A DNA stretch of 64,000 nt from positions 1 through 64,000 of the forward strand of contig NZ_LYVO01000009.1 in the NCBI RefSeq assembly GCF_001984055.1. Reading direction: 5' to 3'. The translations under genes and the position numbers were made by a program. The notes below the pieces were generated by a model. That model was not told the origin of the DNA and ran no database searches. It saw nothing but the letters and a program-made list of their open reading frames with translations. This document shows positions 26,134 to 34,646 of this stretch, piece after piece (position 1 is the stretch's first letter; each line of letters starts with the position of its first letter). Source of the DNA: Variovorax sp. KK3 (GTDB lineage: Bacteria > Pseudomonadota > Gammaproteobacteria > Burkholderiales > Burkholderiaceae_C).

Positions 26134-26147
26134 TACGAGACCCTGCG

Positions 26148-27821
26148 ATGCTGTTCAGGAACAATTTCTTTTCCTCGTTGCTGCCGATCACGGCGGTGAT
26201 ACTGCACCTGCTGTGCGCAACTTCTGCCTCAGCCGCCCCATCACCCTGGCCCGCCTCGAGCTTCAGCTACGTCGCCGCGCAAGAGCGGCTGACCGGCGTC
26301 CTGAACGAGTTCGGCCGCATATTCGGAATTCGCGTTCAACTGACTCAGGGCATCACGGATCAGTCGATGCCCGTCAACGGCACCATCACGACCGCCACGC
26401 CCGACGAGTTCCTGAACCGACTGGCGGCCAGTCACGGACTGCAGTGGTTCCAGCACGGCGGCACCCTGTACGTGAGCAGAGCGACCGAGGCCGTCACCCG
26501 GGCCCTTCCCTCAGCGGGCGGTCCCAATCTGCGCAAGGCATTGATCGACCTCGGTGTGGTCGACGATCGATTCGGCTGGGCCGAATTGCCCGACCGGGCA
26601 GGGGTGGTGCTGGTCGGCCCTCCTGCCTATGTCGAGCTGGTGGCGTCCACGTTGGCTGCGCTGCCGCCATCTCCCGCGGAGTTGGAAGTACGCGTCTTCC
26701 GCTTGCGCCACGCTGCCGTGGACGACCGCATCATCCAATACCGCGACAAGCAGATCACGACTTTCGGGGTCGCGTCGATGCTTCGCAGCCTGTTGTCGAA
26801 CAGCGGCGGCCGAACAGGCACCGTCATGCAATTCGCGCCACCGCCTCCACCGATTTCGCCCATGGCCGGGGCGGCGGGCATCGCCAAGGAAGATTCCTCC
26901 GAGACCGCCACCAAGGCAAGCAATGGTGCGTCGACACGCCCCGCGTCGCGCGACGACACCGCGCGCACGGGCGCTTCGTCCGACACCGCGGGCGGCAGCG
27001 TACTGGACAACAGCGGTCGCCCGGTCGTTCAGGCAGATTCGCGCCTCAATGCAGTGATCATTCGCGACCGTCCCAACCGGATGCAGATGTACGAAGGCCT
27101 GATCGCCTCACTCGACGTGCCTTCGTACCTCGTCGAGATCGAGGCCATGATCATCGACGTCAACAAGACCAAAGTCGCGCAACTCGGTGTCGACTGGCAA
27201 GCCAGGTTCGGAAACACGACCGCAGGCTTCGGACTGCCGGACGCGGCGGCGGACTCGACAACGGCTGTCATTTCGCTCGCGAGCGGCGGTAATTTGCTGA
27301 AGGCGCGCATCCACGCCTTGGAGAGCAGCGGCGATGCACGTGTCGTCTCCCGGCCATCGGTCGTGACGGTGGACAACCTCGGCGCGCTCATCGATCTGTC
27401 CCAGACGTTGTATTTGTCCGCCATCGGAGAGCGCGTCGCCAACGTCGTGCCGGTTTCCGTAGGCATCTCGCTGAAGGTGACGCCTCACGTCATCGAGCAA
27501 GGAGGAAAGCGCGCCGTGGAATTGACCGTCGACATCGAAGACGGCGGCGTCGGCGAGTTGCAAGTGCAAGGCCTGCCGACGGTGCGCCGCAGTTCCGTCA
27601 GCACGCAGGGTGTGATGGCCGAAAACGAAAGCCTGCTCGTCGGCGGTTTTCAATCGGAAAGCGAATCGCAGAAGCACGATCGCATTCCTGTGCTGGGAGA
27701 CCTTCCGGTCGTAGGGTCGCTGTTCGGCAAGAAGGACACCAACAATGAGCGTCGCGAACGCATGTTCGTGCTGACCCCGCGTGTCATCGTGCCAGCCACA
27801 TTTCAAGCGCGCCTGCCATGA
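26148..27821 (+). CDS. sctC: Type III secretion outer membrane secretin SctC
   Basis: A 557-residue secretin forming the outer membrane ring. A Sec signal peptide (LLPITAVILHLLCATSASAA) is followed by N0/N1-type domains beginning FSYVAAQERLTGVLNEFGR and a central N3 domain split by a low-complexity Pro/Ala/Ser-rich linker at about residues 225-285. The secretin core contains VEIEAMIIDVNKTKVAQLGV, SRPSVVTVDNLGALIDL, VSVGISLKVTPHVIEQGG and IPVLGDLPVVGSLFGKK. It begins 14 bases after the chaperone gene and overlaps the next gene (ATGA). No pilotin gene is recognised. Confidence 0.95.
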   Translation: MLFRNNFFSSLLPITAVILHLLCATSASAAPSPWPASSFSYVAAQERLTGVLNEFGRIFGIRVQLTQGITDQSMPVNGTITTATPDEFLNRLAASHGLQWFQHGGTLYVSRATEAVTRALPSAGGPNLRKALIDLGVVDDRFGWAELPDRAGVVLVGPPAYVELVASTLAALPPSPAELEVRVFRLRHAAVDDRIIQYRDKQITTFGVASMLRSLLSNSGGRTGTVMQFAPPPPPISPMAGAAGIAKEDSSETATKASNGASTRPASRDDTARTGASSDTAGGSVLDNSGRPVVQADSRLNAVIIRDRPNRMQMYEGLIASLDVPSYLVEIEAMIIDVNKTKVAQLGVDWQARFGNTTAGFGLPDAAADSTTAVISLASGGNLLKARIHALESSGDARVVSRPSVVTVDNLGALIDLSQTLYLSAIGERVANVVPVSVGISLKVTPHVIEQGGKRAVELTVDIEDGGVGELQVQGLPTVRRSSVSTQGVMAENESLLVGGFQSESESQKHDRIPVLGDLPVVGSLFGKKDTNNERRERMFVLTPRVIVPATFQARLP

Positions 27822-29758
27822 CTTCCACGAGTCACGAGGCCCCGGCGAGCATTCGCCTCAACGCGCCGCGCTGCGCTGCGTGGTCCGAGGCGATCCTCCG
27901 GTACTGGCAGAAACTGCGCGCCACTGGCCGTCTGGACCTTTCGCAAGCACTGGACATCGTGGGCGTGCTCCCACCCGGGGACGTCTCGTTCCGGCCGCTG
28001 CTCGACACACTCAATGCACGCGCCACGTCGGTCCTGGGATTCCCCGCGCGCATCCGCTATGCAAGCTTGGCGCCGGATGCGCCCCACAAGGCGCTGCTCG
28101 CATTGGAACCGACGGGCAACCCCACAGTCTTTCTGCTGCACGACGTGCTGCACCGCTTGCCGCAGCGCTTGCTCGCCGTGCACTACGGAAGGCTTCTAGA
28201 GGCCGATTTGCGCGCGGCATTGCAACCACAAGCCACTCACAACGAAACGATGTGGCAACCTGCAACCGTAGATGCGCAAGAGCCTGAAATCGCCGAGCTC
28301 AGCCGCGAATACTTGCAGGAGTTCAACAGCGCGCCGCTCTGTCTGCCGACGATGGCGCTGGCGCTCATAGACACCATTCATGCCCATGCCGGACATGGAT
28401 ATCTGGTGCTTGTCGGCGCACCAGGGACTTGCTCGCGCCACGCGGTCCGGATGCTCGATACAGGCGCCGTCATCGGCCGGTACGCGCAAGACCGGACGCT
28501 GCCCGTCAACTTCGAACTCATGCTCAGACGCTGGGAGCGACACGGCGCCGCCGTGTGGCAGCGCGAGATCATGCACGGGTGGTCACTGCAGGCAGTGGTG
28601 GCAGGCGCCGACGATGCGAAGGCAATGGTTGAACGATGCGTCGTGCCACTGGATGGGGGCGACCACGGTGACATTCCCGAGCTGGTCGCAGCCATGCGCG
28701 CCGTCGTGCGTCAAGACGGTCCTGCAGCCGTCCTGGCACTGCTGCGACGCGCCCACTTCGATCTGGAAGTCTTTGCTGCGGCATGCCCGCAGCTCCATCG
28801 CCGCTGGCAAGGCGGCCGCAACATCGACAGGCCCGCTTGGTCGCAAGCACTTCATGCCGTCTGGGCGCAATGCGCCGAAGACGCCAGGACGCTGCAGGTA
28901 CAGCGCGACCTGGCTTACTGCGCCATGGGAATTGCCGAATGGTCGCTGGCGAAGAAGGTGTGGAGAAACAGGCTCGCGATCGGTGGCGGAGATGCTCGCG
29001 ACCTGTGCCAACTGGCTTGGTGCCACGTCCACACCGGTGACCATGCCAAGGCGATGTCCGACATCGAATGCGCCGAGTTGCTCGGTCCTGGCGACCCCGG
29101 CGTCGTGCAGATCCGCCGCAGCATTCAGCACCGCTTGGCTGCAATGGACGACCCCTGGCGCAAACCCATCGTCCCACCTTGCGGACCATTGACGCTGGAG
29201 CCACTCGACATGCTGCACAAGGATGCAATGAAGCATCAGTATCGTGACCCGCAGATCGCCGCCATGGCTGCGATGCCGGTCTGGCCGGCAGGTGACGACA
29301 CTGCAGACTGGTTCACCGAGCATTTTCTAGGCGCGGACCGCCGCGACTATGCGGTGATGCATCGCAACCATGGCTTTGTCGGTCATGTCGCGCTCGACGT
29401 CACGGCCTCCGCTGCGATGTTCATGTTCTGGATCGGCGTGGACTTTCAGGGACGCGGCTTGTCCGTCGAGGCCGGACGTCTGCTGTGCGCACATGCTCGA
29501 GCGCTCGGCGTTCAGTGGATTTTCACCACCGCCTATGACGACAACTGCCGCTCCTTGCGCGCCTTGGCCCGGATCGGCTTTCGCCGTCTTCCGCTGCGCT
29601 CGACCAAGCCGGAAAGTCCCCGTACGTGCCTGCTCATCACGCCGCCGTCGGGCTCGGAGAGAGAGGCCCTCGCTGCCCTGGAGGGCTACTACACAGAGCG
29701 CGACTTGCCTATGGACTTCGAAGTCGTCGGCGCCGATGAAGTCACCACGCTGGACTGA
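27818..29758 (+). CDS. T3SS-operon protein with TPR-like and GNAT acetyltransferase parts, 646 aa
   Basis: A large protein of unclear function, translationally coupled to sctC. Residues 1-320 form a region I cannot assign firmly; PTVFLLHDVLHRLPQRLLAV and CLPTMALALIDTIHAHAG remind me of a methyltransferase-like family that precedes TPRs, but no glycine-rich SAM motif is visible. Residues about 355-440 look TPR-like (RDLAYCAMGIAEWSLAKKVW, LAWCHVHTGDHAKAMSDIE). Residues about 455-620 are GNAT-like: HGFVGHVALDVT, IGVDFQGRGLSVEAGRLL as the acetyl-CoA loop and NCRSLRALARIGFRRLPLR as the final motif. There is no signal peptide or membrane helix. It may modify a secretion component, a regulator or an effector, or itself be exported; all three are inference. 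Confidence 0.7.
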   Translation: MTSTSHEAPASIRLNAPRCAAWSEAILRYWQKLRATGRLDLSQALDIVGVLPPGDVSFRPLLDTLNARATSVLGFPARIRYASLAPDAPHKALLALEPTGNPTVFLLHDVLHRLPQRLLAVHYGRLLEADLRAALQPQATHNETMWQPATVDAQEPEIAELSREYLQEFNSAPLCLPTMALALIDTIHAHAGHGYLVLVGAPGTCSRHAVRMLDTGAVIGRYAQDRTLPVNFELMLRRWERHGAAVWQREIMHGWSLQAVVAGADDAKAMVERCVVPLDGGDHGDIPELVAAMRAVVRQDGPAAVLALLRRAHFDLEVFAAACPQLHRRWQGGRNIDRPAWSQALHAVWAQCAEDARTLQVQRDLAYCAMGIAEWSLAKKVWRNRLAIGGGDARDLCQLAWCHVHTGDHAKAMSDIECAELLGPGDPGVVQIRRSIQHRLAAMDDPWRKPIVPPCGPLTLEPLDMLHKDAMKHQYRDPQIAAMAAMPVWPAGDDTADWFTEHFLGADRRDYAVMHRNHGFVGHVALDVTASAAMFMFWIGVDFQGRGLSVEAGRLLCAHARALGVQWIFTTAYDDNCRSLRALARIGFRRLPLRSTKPESPRTCLLITPPSGSEREALAALEGYYTERDLPMDFEVVGADEVTTLD

Positions 29759-29760
29759 CC

Positions 29761-30879
29761 ATGTTGATACCTCGCGTGAACGCCGCAGATTCATTTGGCC
29801 CCGACTCGCATCATGATCAAGAGCGAAGACTTCAGGAAGAGAGGCTCGCCCGCGAACGTGTTCAGAAAAAGCGCCAGCAGTCCGAGCAGGTCAGGGATCG
29901 GCAAATGTTCGACTCGATGCTGAAGCGCCAGCATGCGAATGAAGCCGTCGGCCGTCCTGTACACAGCGTGGAAGTGGCACTGCGTCAACTGGACGAGCTG
30001 CAATCGGAAGAGACGTCGCCCAGTGCGGCAGCAGCATCGGAGACAGACGATCGACCCTCGCCCGCGGTGGATGTCGCGAATGCCCATACCGAGCGCGCAC
30101 TGCAACAGGACGCGGCCCTTCGCCGTTCACTTCCTGCCAGCGAATTCCAACTCGGCTGGCGCGATGCTGGAGACGAACAGAATGGATCGGCACCTGCGCT
30201 AATACTTCCGACGGCGGAAGAAGACGCCCTGCTTTCTCGCCATGGACATGATGCGTCGTTGCCACCTGCGACGCCGGTCGAAGCCGAATCGGACGGGCGT
30301 CGAGCAGCCACTTCTGAAATCGATGCAAGTCTTCCGCGCAAGGTAAGTGAATCGCTGCAGCGACTCTGCGAGATTGCCGAACTGTTGTCGGCGCAAAGGT
30401 CGACAGCAGAAGGGCCTGGCAATCTCGGTGCCTTGCGGGCCTCCGCTGAAGGAACCTTGTCTTTTCTGGAGGGCTACTGCAGCAGCGACGCGATGCTTGC
30501 TGCTGACGACGGCCAGACTCATTCCGAGTTGGACTCCATGCTGTCCAGCCTGAGAAGCAAATTCGATCAGCTAGGTCCGACGATCGCGCGCCATTCGCCG
30601 GAACTGGACCTCGCTCCGTTGTCCACCCCATTACCGCCTCAAGCGTCGACGGCAGTCCTGGCGCACGCGCACGACTTTTCGCTTCACCACGCCGCAGCCG
30701 CGGGCGACCGAACATCGCGCATCGATGATCGCGCGGGAGCTTCGGCCTCGCCGCGGACCTCAGCCAAAGCGTCCGCCGACAGCGAATCCGACAAGGCCCA
30801 TACGCACGCCGCACAGGCTGCGATGGATGAACGACGCGACGCGGAAACCCTGGCCATGCGCGTCACTCGCGGCACCTGA
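29761..30879 (+). CDS. Low-complexity hypothetical protein at the end of the T3SS operon, 372 aa
   Basis: No family recognised. The first 60 residues are a highly charged predicted coiled coil (QERRLQEERLARERVQKKRQ). The rest is rich in Ala, Ser, Asp and Glu, with one more ordered helical portion at about residues 190-270 (LQRLCEIAELLSAQ, ALRASAEGTLSFLEG, LDSMLSSLRSKFDQL). There is no signal peptide or transmembrane segment. Starting 2 bases after the GNAT-like gene, it is the last gene of the operon. The composition would suit a type III substrate, a ruler-like protein or a scaffold. The GC-rich reading frame and consistent operon spacing support it being real. Confidence 0.6.
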   Translation: MLIPRVNAADSFGPDSHHDQERRLQEERLARERVQKKRQQSEQVRDRQMFDSMLKRQHANEAVGRPVHSVEVALRQLDELQSEETSPSAAAASETDDRPSPAVDVANAHTERALQQDAALRRSLPASEFQLGWRDAGDEQNGSAPALILPTAEEDALLSRHGHDASLPPATPVEAESDGRRAATSEIDASLPRKVSESLQRLCEIAELLSAQRSTAEGPGNLGALRASAEGTLSFLEGYCSSDAMLAADDGQTHSELDSMLSSLRSKFDQLGPTIARHSPELDLAPLSTPLPPQASTAVLAHAHDFSLHHAAAAGDRTSRIDDRAGASASPRTSAKASADSESDKAHTHAAQAAMDERRDAETLAMRVTRGT

Positions 30880-30934
30880 AGAAGCCATCGAGGAGCGAAG
30901 CCCTGGGCGAGCATCGCTGCCCACGACCGAGTTG

Positions 30935-31150
30935 CTAGTGTGATTCGCTGGAAGCGTTGCGTGGCCGCCGCCAGCCGTACCAGAAGCACACGACGCATGG
31001 AATGCCCAGCGTCACCCACGCCAGCATGTCGCCGAAGCCACCGTCGCTGAAGAGCGCAGAGACCAAGCCGACGGCTGTGAGCACGCCCATTGCCAAGGGC
31101 CAGCCCCAGAGGCGCCAGAACGAATGCCGATGCTGATGCTTGGTCGTCAT
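30935..31150 (-). CDS. Small membrane protein of siderophore-uptake operon, 71 aa
   Basis: A 71-residue protein with two predicted membrane helices (WPLAMGVLTAVGLVSALF and MLAWVTLGIPCVVCFWYGW) and a His-rich N-terminus (TTKHQHRHSF). It starts with ATG at 31150 overlapping the stop of the PepSY gene by four bases, so it is the third gene of the receptor operon. Short two-helix proteins after a PepSY gene are common in siderophore operons. Function unknown. It converges with the T3SS operon end, 55 bases away. Confidence 0.72.
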   Translation of the reverse strand: MTTKHQHRHSFWRLWGWPLAMGVLTAVGLVSALFSDGGFGDMLAWVTLGIPCVVCFWYGWRRPRNASSESH

Positions 31151-32361
31151 GAGCTCGCCTTGGCCGTGGTGACGGCAGGCCGCCCGATGGTGCCGTCCGA
31201 GCCCCGCGGGTCCGTCCCTTCCGCTTTGTCCGCATCGCTGGCCTTGGCGGACGGGACCGGATTGCCTCGCTTGAGCCACAGATACAGTCCGCTGCCCAGA
31301 ACGATGATGGTGGCGATGTCGAGCAAGGCCCAGATGATCTGCATCGGCATGCCGCCGTAGTCGCCGAAGTGCAGCGGTTGCGACACCAGCAATGCGGTGA
31401 GGTACCAGGGCAGCTTCGGGCTGGCGGTGGCTTCGTTGGTCTTGGCATCGACCAGCACCGGTTGCAGGAGCTTCGAGGTCAGGGGTTCGCTGCCGCGCAG
31501 GAAGATCGTGTTGTGGTGCGGGCTCGAGAAGGCCGTGCCCGGGAAGGCGATGAAGGACAGCTTCATGCCGGGCGCCTGCGCAATCGCGACGTCGAGCGAG
31601 CGTTGCACCGACCCGCGCTCGGCCTTCGGCGTTTCGGGCTGACCCTTGTAGGGTGCCAGCAGACTGCTGAGCTGGTCGTGCTGCCAGTATTTGATGATCA
31701 GGTCGGCCCAGGTGTTGATCATGCCGGTGGCACCGACCGTGAAGGCCCACACCAGCGTCACGATGCCCAGCAGGTTGTGCAGGTCCAGCCACTTCAGCCG
31801 AGGACGGCGCTCTCGCCGCACCGTGCCGAACTCGAGCTTGCGCATAAAGGGCGAGTACAGCACCACCCCGCTGACGATGGCCACCAGCAGCAGCAAGCCC
31901 ATGAAGCCCAGGAACAACTTGCCCGGCAGGCCCGCGAACAGGTCGACATGCAGCTTGAACATGACGTACATGAAGCCTTCGTCGAACTTCGGCGTCGCCA
32001 GCACCTGGCCCGTACGCGCATCCACCGCCACCGACTTGAAGTCGTCCGTCGGCGCCGGCGTGGGCGTCAGCGTGACGAACCAGATGGCGTCGTCGTCCTC
32101 GGCCTTCGAGACGAACTGCACCACGCGCTCGGGATGCAGCGCATGTGCGACTTCGATCACCTTGTCCAGGCTGGCGCGCGGCGTGTCGGCCGGCATCTTC
32201 GGCGCTTCGACCTCGGTGCCCAGCAGGTGCCCGATCTCGTGGTGGAAGATGAGCGGCAGGCCCGTGATGCATAGCAGCAGCATGAACACGGTGCAGATCA
32301 GGCTGCTCCATTTGTGCACCCAGGCCCAGGTCTTGATTCGTCGGCTATTCATCGTGGTCAT
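31147..32361 (-). CDS. PepSY-associated membrane protein (siderophore iron reductase-like)
   Basis: A 404-residue PepSY_TM protein. It has an N-terminal helix (SLICTVFMLLLCITGLPLIF), a central pair around residues 145-215 (GFMGLLLLVAIVSGVVLYSP and VTLVWAFTVGATGMINTWAD) and a C-terminal helix (IIWALLDIATIIVLGSGLYLWL). Periplasmic PepSY parts lie between them, with conserved His residues such as HKWSSLICT, IFHHEIGHLLG and LHNLLG that may bind heme. Related proteins reduce ferric siderophores at the inner membrane. It follows the TonB-dependent receptor by 31 bases in the same direction, supporting a shared role in iron uptake. Confidence 0.85.
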   Translation of the reverse strand: MTTMNSRRIKTWAWVHKWSSLICTVFMLLLCITGLPLIFHHEIGHLLGTEVEAPKMPADTPRASLDKVIEVAHALHPERVVQFVSKAEDDDAIWFVTLTPTPAPTDDFKSVAVDARTGQVLATPKFDEGFMYVMFKLHVDLFAGLPGKLFLGFMGLLLLVAIVSGVVLYSPFMRKLEFGTVRRERRPRLKWLDLHNLLGIVTLVWAFTVGATGMINTWADLIIKYWQHDQLSSLLAPYKGQPETPKAERGSVQRSLDVAIAQAPGMKLSFIAFPGTAFSSPHHNTIFLRGSEPLTSKLLQPVLVDAKTNEATASPKLPWYLTALLVSQPLHFGDYGGMPMQIIWALLDIATIIVLGSGLYLWLKRGNPVPSAKASDADKAEGTDPRGSDGTIGRPAVTTAKASS

Positions 32362-32392
32362 AGTCTAAAAGGCCCTTCGATGGTGTCCGGGG

Positions 32393-34489
32393 CTAGAAGC
32401 GGTAGGTGGCGCTCGCCACGATGTTGCGTCGCGTGCCCCACCAGCAATCGCCGCGGGCCAGACAGGTGCTGAAGTACTCCTTGTCGGTCGCGTTGTTGAT
32501 GTTGAGTGCATAGCGCCAGCTCGCCGTTTCGTAGGCGAGGACCAGGTCCAGCAGCGTCACGCTCGGGATGCGCGGGCCGTAGCCGCCAAAGGAAACGTCG
32601 CGGAAGGAGCCCATGTAGCGGACGCCGGCGCCGGCCGAGAACCCCGGCGTGCCGGCGATCGAAAAGCGGTACTTCGCCCACACGGCCGCCTGGTGGCGCG
32701 GCAGGCCCTCGAGCTGCGCATCGAGATCGGTGTAGTTGTAGTGCGCCGTGATGTCGAGGTTCGGCGTGACGGAGCCCTTGGCCTCGAGTTCGAGGCCGCG
32801 GGTCTTGGTCTGGCCGAGCTGCTGGTAGATGCCGGGCAGCGGCTGCGAAATCTGGTTCTTCTCGCGCAGGTCGTAGGCGGCAGCGCTGAAAGCCATGGCG
32901 CGGCTTGCCGGCTCGTACTTGACGCCGACCTCCCACTGCTCGCCCTGCAGCGGCTTGAACACGTTGCCTCGTTGCGGCGATTGGGGCGTGAACGATTCGG
33001 CGTAGCTGATGTAAGGCGACCAGCCCGACGGGAAGGCATACAGCACGCCGAATCGCTTGCTGGTGGCGCTGTCGCGCGCGTTGTCGCTGCCTTCGGCGCC
33101 GGAGACCACGCGGTCGTGGCGCAGCCCGGCGATGAAGTTCCAGTTGCCCAGCTTCATCTGGTCCTGCACGTACAACCCGGTGGCCCGCTGCGTGGTGCGC
33201 GGCAGCGCCGTGCGCTCCGGCTCCTGGCGGAACCCGTACAACGGCGCGTAGGCGTCGATGTCGCTGTAGGAAGCGCCACCCCATACGTTCTCGCGCTGCC
33301 GCGAATAGTCGGCGCCGACCAGCACCGTGTGCTTGAGCACGCCGGTGTCGAAGTGGCTTTCGAGGTGGTTGTCAAGCGTGTCGATGCGGTTGCGCGTGAG
33401 AGAGCTGTCGAGGACGCGTCCCAGGCGGCGCTTGAAGATCGGGTCGAGGCTCCAGCCGCCGGTGATCCCGAAGAAATCACCGTAGTGGTAGCTGTTGTCG
33501 TTCTCGTTGCGAGCGTGTCGGAAGTTCTGGCGGAAGGTGAGGCTGTCGTCGAACCTGTGCTCGAACAGCCAGCCGAAGGTCTTGCGCTCGCTGTCGTAGT
33601 AGTCGCCCGGCTCGCCGATGAAGCGGCTCGTGGGAAGGCGTCCATTGGGGTTGGGCAGGATCGTGCCCTCCCAGGGGAAGAACTGCGACGTCGAGCCGCT
33701 CTTGTCCCTCTGGTAGAGGCCTTGCAGCGTCAGCGAGGTCGCGGCATTGGGGCGCCAGGTCAGCGAAGGCGCAATCAGGCGGCGGTCGTCCGGCACGAAA
33801 TCGACCTGGGTGTCGGCCTGGCGCTCAACGGCGATCAGGCGATACGACCACGCCCCGTCGGCCGTCAACGGGCCTGTCAGGTCGGCCTGGAGTTGGCGGC
33901 GGTTCCAACTGCCCAGCTGCACGCCCACTTCGCGCTGCGTTTCCTGCAGCGGCCGCTTGCTGACCATGTTGACGATGCCGGCCGCCGTGCCGGAGCCGAA
34001 CAGCATGCCGGAGGGGCCGCGCAAGACTTCGAGGCGCTCCAGCGTGTAGGGCTCGGTGCGCGTGGTGCTGGTGTAGTAGCCATAGGCTTGGCGCAGGCCG
34101 TCCAGGTACACGTCGGGATAGGCGCCGCGCACGCGCACGGAGTCGGTCCGCGCATCGAGGCCGTAGGCGTCCGAGCGAACGCCGGCGGCGTAGTTGAGCG
34201 CGTCCTGCAGGTTGGTGGCGCCCTGGTCGACGATCTGGTCGCGGGTGATCACGGTCACGGCCTGCGGTGTCTCTGCCAATGGCGTGTCGGTCTTCGTGGC
34301 GGTGGCGGCGTTCTTCGCGCGGTAGCCGATCACGGGCGTGGTGGCGGACTCACGCTCGGCATTCGCATCGACCCGGACTTCGGGCAACGAACCGCCCGTC
34401 TGGCCGAACACATGAGTTGACGCCGAAATGGCCACGCAACCCGCAAAAAAAGAGACGGCCTTGTGCCGCCCGGAGAAGCCAGAAATCAA
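32393..34489 (-). CDS. TonB-dependent siderophore receptor
   Basis: A 698-residue outer membrane receptor of the FpvA/FoxA-like ferric siderophore class. The signal peptide (KAVSFFAGCVAISASTHVFG) is followed by a plug domain with TDTPLAETPQAVTVITRDQI, a QDALNYAAGVRSDAYG loop and LERLEVLRGPSGMLFGSG, then a 22-strand barrel ending in Phe (ASATYRF). No extra N-terminal signalling domain precedes the plug, so it should not work through an anti-sigma factor. No ATG is available; TTG at 34489 is used, preceded by an AGAGGG site. A Fur-box-like site lies just upstream. It heads the operon with the PepSY and small membrane protein genes. Confidence 0.92.
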   Translation of the reverse strand: MISGFSGRHKAVSFFAGCVAISASTHVFGQTGGSLPEVRVDANAERESATTPVIGYRAKNAATATKTDTPLAETPQAVTVITRDQIVDQGATNLQDALNYAAGVRSDAYGLDARTDSVRVRGAYPDVYLDGLRQAYGYYTSTTRTEPYTLERLEVLRGPSGMLFGSGTAAGIVNMVSKRPLQETQREVGVQLGSWNRRQLQADLTGPLTADGAWSYRLIAVERQADTQVDFVPDDRRLIAPSLTWRPNAATSLTLQGLYQRDKSGSTSQFFPWEGTILPNPNGRLPTSRFIGEPGDYYDSERKTFGWLFEHRFDDSLTFRQNFRHARNENDNSYHYGDFFGITGGWSLDPIFKRRLGRVLDSSLTRNRIDTLDNHLESHFDTGVLKHTVLVGADYSRQRENVWGGASYSDIDAYAPLYGFRQEPERTALPRTTQRATGLYVQDQMKLGNWNFIAGLRHDRVVSGAEGSDNARDSATSKRFGVLYAFPSGWSPYISYAESFTPQSPQRGNVFKPLQGEQWEVGVKYEPASRAMAFSAAAYDLREKNQISQPLPGIYQQLGQTKTRGLELEAKGSVTPNLDITAHYNYTDLDAQLEGLPRHQAAVWAKYRFSIAGTPGFSAGAGVRYMGSFRDVSFGGYGPRIPSVTLLDLVLAYETASWRYALNINNATDKEYFSTCLARGDCWWGTRRNIVASATYRF

Positions 34490-34510
34490 AACCCGCCCTC
34501 TGGATGTTGT

Positions 34511-34525
34511 TGAGAGTGATTCGCA
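34511..34525 (-). promoter_or_regulatory. Fur-box-like operator upstream of the siderophore receptor
   Basis: TGAGAGTGATTCGCA matches the 7-1-7 Fur consensus TGATAATGATTATCA at 11 of 15 positions and resembles boxes common in Burkholderiales. It lies 22 bases upstream of the receptor start, suitable for iron-dependent repression. Not tested by a matrix search. Confidence 0.6.
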
Positions 34526-34646
34526 TTTTACAGTCTGATCGTTCAGTTCTGAAACGATTACCCCTCATGAACGTGTTTCCGGTGCTGGTACGGCAAGGCT
34601 ACGATGCGCAACGCCTGCGCCGGCAAGTGCATTCGGCTCGTGCTCC

